From Polytrichum commune (Eukaryota > Streptophyta > Polytrichopsida > Polytrichales > Polytrichaceae): a stretch of 64,000 nt of DNA. The stretch spans positions 64,495,554-64,559,553 of the forward strand of contig OX485803.1 in NCBI GenBank assembly GCA_950295325.1, read 5' to 3'. The position numbers and the translations under genes were made by a program. Under the pieces are notes generated by a model, which ran no database searches, was not told where the DNA came from, and saw only the letters and a list, made by a program, of their open reading frames with translations. Positions 36,048 through 47,600 of this stretch are shown piece by piece; within the stretch, counting starts at the first letter, position 1; each line of letters opens with the position of its first letter.

Positions 36048-36569
36048 CGTTGGTGTCTATGATATGTTTTCTATCAGGTACTATCATTTATTCTTCCAAT
36101 GTATCTATCTCACAAAATCCGGCGTATATTATGATCACATGTTGTAATTGGCGTTCAATGAGCGAGATATTTCGACGCGTTTGTCATTATGTGTTTATTT
36201 TTGTTATATCCGCCAAAATTTTCTGACACCTACTTTGTTCTATTCATAATGATCAATAATTTATTTTTCCAACCAATTTTAATTCTTTCTACATCTACGT
36301 CAGTCCACACATATATATTTTAAATTTCTACCAATATTTTTAGTATTTGACGCCATTTTGTGTATATCTTGCTCGTAAATATTCTCTGACTATTATTGTG
36401 TTATGTCCATTTCTGTATTATTAGATGCTATGTATCACACGCTTTCATCTCCATCCATTATTGTATCACACGTTTTCATTTCCATTCATTTCCTCACACA
36501 ACTCTATACAAAAGTAACATTCACCCCATATTCTTGTGATATATTGTTCATATGTTCTTTTGATTTTCT
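36048..36569. promoter_or_regulatory. Divergent promoter region between transposase and accessory gene
   Basis: The two start codons of the transposon genes face away from each other across 522 bp of AT-rich DNA. This interval must contain both promoters or one bidirectional promoter. No specific promoter elements were assigned. Confidence 0.5.
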
Positions 36570-39500
36570 ATGGCTACCATTAGAGCTCATGGATCTTTTG
36601 TTCCCTTCATCTTGCCACTCCAAGATGATGGTCATGTGAGTATTTCAGAGGATTTATTTAGTTTGAGATTCAACCTCCAGATAGGAACCATGTATTTAGA
36701 GCATGAGATGTACTCTGCAAATGGAGAGGTGTATGAAACGATTTTGGTTCCAAAAAATAGAACTGATGTTGGTTTTATGTGGATCCTAGGACCTGGTTCA
36801 TTTAGGGTGATAGGACTTTCTGAGTCTCAGATGCAAGTTTCAACTGTCATTTTGACAAACGAATCCGGTACATCCACAGTTCAAATTCCCTCTATCGCAC
36901 CTGTTAAGGTGGAACCCCTTGATGATAGTGTGTTTGTGCTATCAGATTCAGAAGATGACATTTGTGCATCTATTGATCTTTCAAACACATCGCCATTTCC
37001 ATTTAGAAGTGTTCATTCTACTCCTTCCCAACTTCCTATACATGTAGCCAAATTCCCTTGCGGTCTTATGTACAAGAAGGTGGTTCCCCAAATCTCACCT
37101 TCTCAACGTCCTCCACTACACCCTTCACCTTCATCTACAGGGTTGACTATGATTGATGCCTTGAAGCTGACAAAGTCAAGAAAAAGATCAAAGTCCGATC
37201 TTGCATCCATTGATTTTGACAGTATAGATGTTCGTGAAGTCAAGTACTTACCATCTTCTTTTAATGGTGATGTTTTGTTTCTCTTGCCTCCTGTGGCACT
37301 CAAAGCTCCAAATACGTATGGTCGCTCAATGGACGGCATGGACAAGATGTGCGACGGTCACCCTTGGTGCACCACCAAAACCACGAATATCCAAAATGAC
37401 TTTGGACTGTCTTTCCGGCGCTCTACTTGTGCTGGTCATCTCGAATGTCATAATGACTACTGTGATTACATGAATCGCAATGGGGGCCTCCGGAACAACA
37501 CTGAATGGGCCGGTTCAACTCCTATCCCATTTGCTGTGGGTGTTGTTCCCCCTACTAAGTCCACTGTCGAGTGTAAGGTATGTCGTTCCACACCTGTGTG
37601 CATTGCTTTGTGTAATGCTCGAATCATATACATCCAGTCCACATCCGTTGGAATGTCCAGGGCTTGCATTCATCTTGGTGTACATGATCACCCTGTGGCC
37701 AATGGCACATGCCGTGAATCATTGGACATGGCATACCAATGCGTTGCAAATGAGGTATTGAAAACACCCACAGCAAAAAATTCAGCCATAGTTATGGCGG
37801 CGAGCAAACAATTCTTGGCCGATTACCTTCTCAAATCTCCCGCAAATGTCGAAGGCCATCACTTGGTTGGTTCATCCCTAGAGGTCGTCATGGACAAATT
37901 CAGCACTCTTGCGTCCCCAAATTGTCGTGACTTTGTATCTGGATCAAAGCGTTTTTTGCGTAGTGGAATGGGAACTATGGATAGTATTATGGCGCTCAAA
38001 GACCACTCTGCTTTCAAATTCGTCCATGGTAGTCGGTTCCCAGGGCAGTCAAAGGACAAAGTGTTTATTTTCAAGATGTCTGTAGACCTTCCAGGTAGTG
38101 GTGTGGAGCTTGTGAGGAGGATGCAAGTCGGTGGGGATATGGAGAATTCATGGATTATGTTTGACCATGTCAAACGTTTGAAGGACTGGACGACCATGGC
38201 TTGCCATGTGTACGACAGTCGATACTGTAAAGTGTTGACTATTGCGTGTTGTGACATGCAATCTGAAGATGGTGCAGCACAAATTCTCTTTTGGGAAAAT
38301 TTGAATGCTGTCATGGCAGAAAATGGTGTACCAAACGTAAACTTCAAAGGATTTATGGCTGATAGTGCTCAAGCTAATTGGAATGCGGTGAGGGCGATTT
38401 ACGGGGATGGTGATCCAAGTCTACCCATGGTTGCACGTGAGCGTACATGTCTTTTCCATTGGTCCGCAAGCTTGGATAAGGTGACCCAAAAGTATATCAA
38501 ACCATCATTGCAATTTCAACACAAACAAATATGCAAGGATTACAAAGACGCGAAAACAATGGACGACGCTGAGACCAAGTACCATGTGATTCGTTCTTGG
38601 TGGTTGTCATCTGGAGCTGCCTCCGAAGAAGGCATCCTTGGCCTTTCAGAGTGGTTGGGATTTTGGCACTTTCGTTACAGACAATGGGGTGGCCATATGC
38701 TACTTGTAAGTACATATCAAACTTCATTATTCAATGTAATATATCTTATGTTTTTCTTATCTTTGTTTTTCTGTGTTGTTCATAGGATATGACAATAGAA
38801 AAACGTGCGGGAATGCCAACATGCAACCTTGCAGAGACTGTACACAACAAACAACAAACAGTTTGGGTCGTTCGACCCAAACGTGGCAGCCATTTTGGGT
38901 CGAACAACCCAAACTGCGCAAACAGTTTCGGTCGTTCGACCCAAACCTTGTATGCAGTTTGAGTCGAACGACCCAAACATGGCAGCCATTTTGGGTCGAA
39001 CGACCCAAATTGCGCAAACAGTTTCGGTCGTTCGACCCAAACCTTGTAGGCAGTTTGGGTCGTTCGATCCAAACGTGGCAGCCATTTTGGGTCAAACGAC
39101 CCAAACCTAGATATATAATCTATCTTATGTTTGTCTTATCCTTGTATTTGTGTGTTGTTCATAGGATATGACAATAGAAGAGCGTGCAGAAATGCCAACA
39201 TGCAACCTTGCAGAGACTGTACACAACAAATGGCTCCAACAGTCCGGCAACAAGATGACTTGTTTATATGAAGCTACAGTGGACGACATGATCCGTGCCT
39301 TCATGCAAATTGCAAATTACCGGACATGGTTGAAAGGGGGGTCTGATGGTAAAGGTCCTGATTCGGCCTCCTTGAAACTCAAAGCAGCTGCCAGGTGTGG
39401 AGATCCAAAAATGTTGGCTGATGCCATGAAGTCTTACCCAGGGGCAGAAGACGTCAACACTAGAGATTGTGCATTGGAAGGGTCAGAACTCTTTGGTTCT

Positions 39501-40532
39501 ACCAAACGCAAACTCAACCTACCACCGGGTGCTGATTGTGACTCTCATCGACCCGACAAAGTGAACTATTCCATTCCTCGTCCCAACACCCGAGCAACTC
39601 GTCAACGCATAGAGGAATCGTTGAGTTCTGCAATTCATGATGTGGCTCATACTACATCCGTGTTAGAGACTGATTGTCTTGCTTCCAATTGGCACATTGC
39701 AAGATTACCACCCAACTCAGCCAAACGATGTTGGGCACTGCAGGCCATTACAGGGACTATGTGCAATGCTAAAATCGGGACTGGGAAACATGGCACACCT
39801 GCCCCAACATACAAAGGGCTCAGGAAGGAATTTCGATCTCCCAACAATGTGGAGTATGAATTTTGGTTTTGCCCTGACGACATCAAGCGTTGTGTGAGTG
39901 GCAGTAAGAAGAAATATGTGTTGGACTGGCCTATAGTACCCAACACGTGGCCGGTGAAGATAGGTACCAATCTATCGAGAAAGGAGGTTTTGGCACTTGA
40001 AGATGCTGGATTTCAACTACAGCAGAGGGAGGCATTGTCCCCTCGTCGTAGGCTTTCAACAATTGCAACTCTCCCCATCCCTCGCTCGTATTTTTCTATA
40101 CCACCAAACCCGGATGCCCACCCTACATTCAGGTTTGGGAAGACAGTGCGTCGTAATCCAACAGCACCGCTAGCGGATCACAAAAACAAATGGGAGAGTG
40201 CCGGACTCATGGAGGGTTACTATGTGGTTGGGATCACTGCCATTCCATATCCGGGCTTTGGAGTGATAATCAACATTGTCTCCAAGCAGGATATCACCTA
40301 CCATGTGACAATTGGCGACATCCCGCATTGCACATGCCCGGATTTCACGAAAATGTCCTCTCATGCATTGGGAAAGAAAGGAAAATGGGTGTATTGTAAA
40401 CATCTTTATTATGTGTTTAGATTTTTGTGCAAGGTGGATTACGAGAGTGACAAGTTCATTCATGCACCTACATATACCTATAATGAGGTCATGCGACTAC
40501 TTGAACTTGCTGGTATTGTAGAATGTGAGTAG
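36570..40532 (+). CDS. Mutator-like (MULE) transposase, 2 exons, 1167 aa
   Basis: Exons 36570-38705 and 39165-40532 join in phase (GGHMLL then DMTIEER) to one 1167-residue frame. Residues about 255-375 form a Cys/His-rich region like the GCM/WRKY-GCM1 zinc fold of many MULE transposases (RRSTCAGHLECHNDYC, CKVCRSTPVC, ACIHLGVHDHP). The catalytic-core signatures include MFDHVKR (D532), FKGFMADSAQANWNAVRA (D598) and RTCLFHW (C627, H630). A SWIM zinc finger lies near the C-terminus (C1101, C1103, C1123, H1125). A basic KSRKRSK at 202-208 may be a nuclear signal. The enzyme would cut and join element ends. The intron (38706-39164) contains a decoy acceptor at 38785 and a palindrome array. The frame is uninterrupted, so the gene may still be active. 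Confidence 0.88.
38741..39230 (+). repeat. 111-bp direct duplication of the intron acceptor and exon-2 start
   Basis: Copies at 38741-38851 and 39120-39230 both contain TCTTATGTTT, TGTGTTGTTCATAG, GATATGACAATAGAA and ATGCCAACATGCAACCTTGC. They differ at several positions. The palindrome array lies between them. Splicing to the first copy (acceptor AG at 38784-38785) would read into the array and reach a TGA. The second copy continues into the long downstream frame. Confidence 0.9.
38861..39106. repeat. 8-unit, 32-bp-period inverted-repeat array in the transposase intron
   Basis: Units start at 38861, 38893, 38925, 38957, 38989, 39021, 39053 and 39085, exactly 32 bp apart. Arms are variants of GTTTGGGTCG and CGACCCAAAC with a TT or AA spacer, and linkers are GTGGCAGCCA, TGCGCAAACA or CTTGTATGCA-like. 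It is the same family as the array at 33853-34230 but with different spacers and linkers. Confidence 0.95.
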
Positions 40533-41220
40533 TATTGCAAGTGTTCTATTAAACAACATATATTTCAATGTCAATAAATGACATGTTTTGGTTTGGATTA
40601 TTATAATAAAAATTAGCAATGGACTGAAAGTATTTCAAATGATTCAGTAACTTCATTTCTATTTAGACTACACCCAACCGTGAGCGGTTTCATTTATTCA
40701 TACGGATAAATAATAACAAGTTTCTAAAAATAAAAAATAATTAAGAAGATTCTACGCACATCCGCGTAGTAATGTCTTCTTGGTATCCGCCTATAGATTA
40801 TTCCTTCTTTATCACTAGCTCAATTTGGGATAGCACCAGTCAATGTAACCAACCGGATTCGAACCCGGGCTGATCCAGACCTAATACCAGTCTCTTACAC
40901 AACTCGCATCCACAGGCGGATGTCTCAAAACCTAGTAACTACCTACATATTGACAATTTCTATTATCTAATTTCCTTGTTTTTGTAGATTGTGGGCCTTA
41001 ATTCAACCCGTGAGCGGTTTGAGTGGCTCACAATTATGGCACCTACATATACGTATAATGAGGTTATGCACCTACTTGAATTTGCTGCTGTTGTAGAATG
41101 TGAGTAGTTGTACAAGTGTTGGTTGTAACTACATGTATAAGGATGTCAATAAATTACATGTATTTGTTTGGATTATTATAATAAAAATCAGCAATGTATT
41201 GAAAGTGCTTTAAATGATCC
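40464..41220 (+). repeat. 182-bp direct duplication of the transposase 3' end
   Basis: Copies at 40464-40645 and 41039-41220 span the last codons of the transposase and its 3' flank (GAATGTGAGTAG; TTTGGATTATTATAATAAAAA). They are separated by 393 bp holding a tRNA-like SINE candidate. The second copy encodes only the last residues and is non-functional as a gene. It may supply a second polyadenylation region. Confidence 0.85.
40676..40935 (-). mobile_element. Possible tRNA-related SINE insertion inside the transposon
   Basis: On the minus strand a B-box-like GGGTTCGAATCC (plus 40856-40867) lies downstream of a GCGAGTTGTGTAAGAGACTGG segment that loosely fits an A box. An A/T-rich tail follows. 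Both sides of the insert carry GTGAGCGGTTT (about 40681 and 41007), which could be a target duplication or a copy of the element's own TGAGCGG motif. Assignment is tentative. Confidence 0.35.
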
Positions 41221-41354
41221 ATGGCAATAGGGCCCTTTCACTTATGTTTCATTTAAAATACTTGCAATTTACAATTGAAAATATGCAATTAATTTGTCAA
41301 AATTGTGGTTGTGTACCCTAAACCCGTGTGTCTTTACTAAATTTGGATTCATTG

Positions 41355-41435
41355 CTCATATGTTACTGCTCATTGCTCATGTGTTACTGCTCACCGCTCA
41401 CCGCTTACTGCTCATCGCTCATAAGATAGCTTCCC
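41355..41435 (-). repeat. Right terminal inverted repeat with TGAGCRR heptamers
   Basis: Read on the minus strand it begins GGGAAGCTATCTTATGAGCG and continues with TGAGCAG, AAGCGG, TGAGCGG and TGAGCAG, then ATGAGCAA, TGAGCAG and ATGAGCAA in looser spacing. It matches the left end at 29551-29623 apart from 2 bp near the tip and variation in heptamer number. Confidence 0.85.
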
Positions 41436-41447
41436 TCATCGAAGTTA
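41436..41447 (+). other. Right copy of 12-bp target-site duplication
   Basis: TCATCGAAGTTA is identical to 29539-29550 and directly follows the right end of the transposon. Confidence 0.85.
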
Positions 41448-44400
41448 TAATCTATTTTTGAACTATGGGGCCTTAAGCCTATTATATGGCCTATAGGACT
41501 AATGTACCTCATAACATTGCTCAACTCTTTGGTTGGCTTCCATGAGACCAAGTATCGGGCGAACATACTTGTTTAATTATGGGATTTCCCACTTATGAGA
41601 AGCACTCACGTTGTACTATAGAATTTCCTAAGTCCACCATCCAGTATAACCTAGCCATGTGTAGGTTTAGGGTTTAGGGTGCATTAGGACTAATTTGGGG
41701 ATTTTGATGGTGACTGTGACATCAAATTTGCTAAAATGGCTAATAAGTTATAAGGTGTTCCCAATGTTTTCACCTTCAACTTATGTGGATGCCAAGAATC
41801 TTTGATGATTCGTGGCATTCATGTTAGGAGATCTCGTTTAAAACCGTCCATTGTAGGTTTGTGGTTGATTCTTTCAACTTCGATCAATCTCACTAACGTA
41901 ATTCAAGGTCTCCAATGCTAATCTTGGGGCCATATAAAACACTAATTTAAAGAACCAAATGCTAAGTGCTTATCAACATTTTCACCTTCAATGTATACTA
42001 TGAAAGTTGCTAAGCCATGGCCATGATACATGGCACGTGTGTAAGAGACCCCTGTGAAGGGTTGGTTCATCCCAACTTAATCTCACCATATCGAATATTG
42101 TCACTAGTGATTGATAATTAGTGGATAGATCTATAATTAGTAAGGTTTACAATATATATATATATATATATACACACACACTCTCTATTTTAACCTTGCC
42201 TTAAATGAATCGCAAAAATAATAAAATATAACCCCAAAGGACTAATTACTTTAGGGTTAGGTAAGTCTCACCTAACAAATATCCACCATAGATTTGATAT
42301 CATGAATCTACGGACAAGGATAGTTACCTAATCTTATATTAAGTGAAAGGAAGCATGAGAACCTCCTTTCAAAGGTTAAGCCCCATGAGCAGTTTACCCT
42401 AAGTAACTTTTGGGATTAATGTAAAAGTGTGCGGGTGTGTGGGAGGTGTAGGCTAATTGCCTTCTTCTTTGCTCACGCAAAATGGCTAAGGAATAGGTAG
42501 AATACTCAATAGCAGTTTGAGCATGTAATGATACAAAATGTATGCTTATGCCTTATTTGATTGTGTGACATAAATAACAATTGGGTTTTACTGTTATTCA
42601 CCTTGTGTGCGTTACTAACCCTCTCTTTGGATTTGGTTGGTGGTATGAGCACTTGTGAGGTAGACCCTTCACAACTTTGATGGCAAGTTTAGGTTTTGTA
42701 TTTCATCTTCTTCACAAATAATGTGTGTATAATGCTTAGGTATTCTATAATGATGAAGAATACATAGCATGAGTTAACTTGAGAGTGAACTATTGGAATA
42801 TACTTTAGACACAATCCTTATACTCTTTTTGAAATTTGATTTTGTAAGCCTCGGATATGGTATGTCAATATTTAATACAACCTTAGGGGTAGCAATGCTC
42901 AAGGTTTTTAATTGCTTACATACATACCAACGTGAAATAGTAGCAAAAGCATAGAGTTAGATATGCAATGATGTAGTCTTGAGGGATGTTCCCACCCACC
43001 CTCCCGAGTTTTGCAAAGTTACATAGATATGTAGAAGAATGGTTTGGCCTCTGAATAAGAGGATGTATTATGAAAGGTTTATGCTTGAAAAATAAGCCTA
43101 GACCTATTCAAGAAATGCCCAACTCTCTCCTTAGTGTGAATGAACTTAGAGGCCAACCTAAATTTGCGAGAAATTATGTATTGTGTAAGAAAGTTGAGAT
43201 CTCTTATTAGGTTAACATCTCAGGATTTTTTTCTTCTCAATATGACAATGTGTGTGAACCATGCAAACAAATACCACAAAAGCTTACAATGGACCTCTTG
43301 GGCATTTAAGGATTAAGAATCAAGGATAATAACTAAAAGGAACGTCAATGTTCTCATACACTGACGTGCGAAGTCCATTCACCACCTACTCCTCATGTCC
43401 ACATGGCCAAGAATCAAGGATATGTGCAATTGTAGTCTTTGTTGCTCTAAAAGAACTTGAATCAACACATTGAACACTAATATAAATAATTTCTCTGATC
43501 ACTTGAGTTAAAAGGAGGTTTTTTGTTTGTTTGTTTATTTTTGTTTTTGTTATTGCATTGCATATCATGACTTCAAGTGTTCTTTCAAATAGGGTCCATT
43601 TTTTTACAAATTAATTGTATCATGCGGCGGCCTCATCTCTCTAATGTGCTCGACACAAACTTGACATTGAACACGGAACTACAAAGTGTAGGCCATGTAA
43701 GTCAAGGAAACAAACTCAAGTATTGCTTTCATCTATTTCAAATATGATTGTAATCTTCACATGGAAACCATTATTCAAGGTATCAACCTTAAAATAAACC
43801 TCATATTTGTTGGTAATTGTTCTTATAAATTAATGTCAAATCCATGGTGTACCTTTTCCTCAATTGATAATGTGTAAGACTTGAGAATATGAATCATTTA
43901 TGTTAGTAAACTTAGGTCAACAAGGCATTGTTGATCTTAGGTTGTTCATGGAAATCATGGGATAACCTAAGGTGTAATGCCTTCTTTTTAGGACGTGAAC
44001 ACAATGAATGATAAGGAAATTATACAGAGAGGAATACATAAGGGGTTTATAATCAATTCTTACATTATTTATCCAACTTTCTTTTGTTCAAGATTAGGTT
44101 TGTCATGTACTTGATTAAGACTTGGTGAGTGTCTTTATTTAGTTATTTGACTTGTGAGGTTGGCATTTTTACTCTTCCAGTTATTCATGGCATGATTATG
44201 GATTGTACCTCTGACCCTTGTTGTGATGACTATGAGCAAATTGTCATTTCATCCTTTTGCCTGAACCTCTCAATAAGGAAGTTATGATTTTAGTTTTTTT
44301 GTTTCCTTTTTAGCAAGATTTATATTGATCAAACATGTATGCCTACTCTCTATGACATACAAAATTCAAATATCAATGAGAGAAAGTTCTCGACAACATG

Positions 44401-44615
44401 AATGTTCATGTTGATTCTCAAAATGTAACACTCACATAGAGAATCTCAAGGGTTTAAAGGAGGGTCCAACGATGATCATAGGTTGAACACTGTAACGCTA
44501 TGATGTTCAAAGAAGTTATATTGGAATTAAAAGTGGAAATGAACAATGAGTTTCTCAAAATGCTTTGTGCATGTTTCCTCTTTAGCAAGATGTCACTAAA
44601 TACTTTCACTCTCCT
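41448..44615. other. Intergenic, AT-rich
   Basis: No gene was recognised across this 3.2 kb. A (TA)n run followed by (CA)n lies at about 42150-42183. Short frames on either strand lack family features. The end of the stretch is the promoter side of the aspartic protease gene. Confidence 0.45.
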
Positions 44616-47600
44616 TTGCAGCATACCTCAATGAAATTGGCCGACACTTACTATGTCAACACATTTCTCCATGTTTGTGTATCAAGCAAATGCATTACAA
44701 CAATGGTCATAATATTCCTAATCGCGAGTTTCACTTGGATATATAAAGACCAAAATGTTGTTGATAAACATAATCTTCATGACGAAGTTATAATATTTCA
44801 GCTGCATCCGAGGTTTAAAAATGCATCTATTGATGAAATTATTAGCAGAAGTAGAAGGCATGAGCAGCGAAATTACTACCGGCTACGAAGAAGAGTTTCA
44901 GGTCTGACTAAGCTTAACTATGAGCAATCTCCAATATGGGAGGTGAAGAGCTTGTTTTGGTTTTTGTATATTAAATTGAGTATTGGTCGCCAAACATTTG
45001 ATGTGCTCATAGACACGGGGAGCCCCGTACTCTGGTTGAATTGCAAAATTCCTCATCTCAATGTTGGACCAAGTCCCAACTTGGTAAGTGATGCAAATTT
45101 GAATCCAAAATTTTTTTTATTACATGATTTTCTTCTCCAACTGTGGGGACATAACATTCATGAAGTGAAGGAGAAATTGTTCTATTTCCTTGGGAATAAT
45201 CTTAGTTGGTTGCATTTTGATTATGGAATAGAAATGCAAGATGTAAAATCTTGGTTCAATTTCAACATATATTTGAAATGGATGAGAGAGAGGGAGTAGA
45301 TTTTATTTCGTTAGGGGGGGGGGGAACACGTTTCATAAAATGAATAATGTTGTGGATGTTGTAGGGACATTGCATTTCAGATTTTGGGGGACATAACACT
45401 CACAGGATGAGGGAGAGATATTTCTAGTTCATTGGGAATAATCTTAGTGAGTTGCACTATTGATCCTAGAATAAAAGTGCAAGATGCAAAATCTTGATTC
45501 AATTTTAACCTACATTTGAAGCGGATGAAAGCGAGGGAATAGACTATAATACATTTAGAAAAAGATTAATGTTTCATAGATTGAATAATGTTATATACGT
45601 TATAGAACTTCATAGCCATTTAAAGACTACGGGTGCTAGTGTGAGCGACCTATCTACACCATGTTTATGAATCCTCACGAGATCTTAGAAATGGATTGAT
45701 TAAATTTAGAGAATTGCAGTTTTATTAAGCACACAATCTTATGTCAAGAACAAAATAAAAAATACAGTTGTATACGAAAATGAAGATTATAAGAACATAT
45801 AATTTGCATTCAAGGACAACCATGTCTTGTGATTGAACCCTGAATGTTTGATGACGTTAAGTTTTTCAGCTCAATTTATACATGTTTTTGTGCATGTCGA
45901 GGCCCCATTATGAATTCCTATACATTTAGGGTTAGATTGAAAATCAACCCTTGTAGAAGGAAAGTTTTAGTGCATCTAACACTACATGGTGATACTTTAT
46001 AGGGCAAGGTGAATGAGCCATATGCACCAACAAGAAATAACTTTGTCCCATACGAATCAAACATATGCAGTCAGATAAATGAGTGGCACACAGCAGCCGA
46101 TCACTTCACTTACAACAATTTCAAGTATTGTGGGTATCAAGTCAATTATCTCGACGACTCCGTTGCCAGAGGCGTATGGATCAACGATTCAATTAAATAC
46201 AAGATGTACATGGACCAAAATGCAATTCATTCTTTTGAAGCCAACTTTGGGTATATTTACAAGTGACAAACTGGGGGATGGCAACTCTCCATGTGATAGT
46301 ATGTTATTTTAAACTCCTCATTTCCTTAAAGGACTGGAATTTCGAGTCCTCGTTTCACTTCTGTAATTGCAAGAAATTGGATGTTGATGCTATTATTTTG
46401 TTGTACAAGCATTTTGGTGGAGACATCTCAAACTGCAAGTGATCAACGTTTAGTGTTGAGCCAATGTTAATACCACACCCTAACTCACCGTTTAGCTGTT
46501 GATGCAGCTCATAATTCAGCCTTCTAGATTATTCAGTGAGATATTGTAGGCAGAAAAGATCAGCATTGCCACACTATGTTTGGTAGGAATTGATTTGATA
46601 TTGTAGTTTGATGTGATTGAATCGTGAAAATTGTTCAGATGCAAGTGTGATTTTAGAGGTTTGAGATGGATTCTGAGTTGATGTTTGCATTATGCGACTG
46701 AGTTTTCTTAGGCTGATAGATCAATAATCTTGATTATTAACACTACGGCAGGTGCACGTATGAATTTGAGTCGAACTATTTGGATTCAAAGTTGGATGGA
46801 GTTTTGGGTTTGCAACACGTCAAAGATGTGTCACTACCAACTCAGTTTACTCGAAAGATTGGGATTCGTGATATTTTTGGTCACTGTATTGCTCCCAAGG
46901 AACCAAATGGGGATATGTCCGGGTACCTCATATTTGGTTATCATGCGTTAACAATGTCACAAAAAATAACATGGGTTCCTATATTTGTAGCCACACCACC
47001 TTCCAGGTATCTTGAATCGTCTTATCATACTATTGAATCTAAGACGCAAATGTCATTTCATGACTGCATCTGGGAATTGTCCAAAGTCGGTTCTTATTTT
47101 GGACAATTGAGAGTGATTTTGAGACTGGGCATATAGGGGTTAAAGAAAATGAAGAATAATTAGTACATGTGATGCCACAAGAATTCAAGTGATTTATAAA
47201 TTGTTCATTAGATGGTTGTATTGCACTCAATAGCTGCATTGGATTGCTTCACAAGTAAAAAAAGAACACAATGCTAAACCCATAAACCCCACACCAAGCC
47301 TTGAATCATCACCCTCTTTCCGATGTAGTGAGCCTGAATCAATTGAACTTGAAGGGTGGGCTTGGATGGCATACACCACGTTTCATGTCCACATTGCAAG
47401 TGGGTTTAGAGCTCAAAAACGCATGGTGACATTTAGAGGTCACTTTGTTTCTGTGGAAAACTTCTCCCAACTAGCGACTTCCTTGAGGCGATTGATTCAC
47501 CCATACTAAGTTGAAATGGAGCCTCAAATGAAACCGCCTCTGAATTGTACTTGGATGTCTTTGAGGAGATTTTGTTTGAGGATGAGCATCATGTAGTTCA

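Larger units (their letters stand above)
29551..41435. mobile_element. Complete 11.9-kb Mutator-like transposon with accessory ParB/methyltransferase-like gene
   Basis: The left end reads GGGGAGTGCTATCTTATGAGC and the right end is the complement of GGGAAGCTATCTTATGAGCG. Both continue into subterminal TGAGCRR heptamer repeats. The element is flanked by an exact 12-bp direct repeat, TCATCGAAGTTA, at 29539-29550 and 41436-41447. That is somewhat longer than the usual 8-11 bp of Mutator-like elements. Inside are two divergent genes: a MULE transposase at 36570-40532 (+) and an accessory gene at 29748-36047 (-). Long arrays of short palindromes occupy an intron of each gene. The intact transposase frame, exact target duplication and well-matched ends suggest a relatively young insertion, although the accessory gene has lesions. 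Superfamily assignment rests on the transposase core and SWIM finger. Confidence 0.9.

Noticed and set aside
38746-39171. Five overlapping 100-130 residue frames on both strands
   Set aside because: Same artefact of the 32-bp array inside the transposase intron.
36570-40532. FAR1/FHY3-type domesticated transcription factor
   Set aside because: The gene is inside an element with terminal inverted repeats and a target duplication, so it is better explained as that element's transposase.
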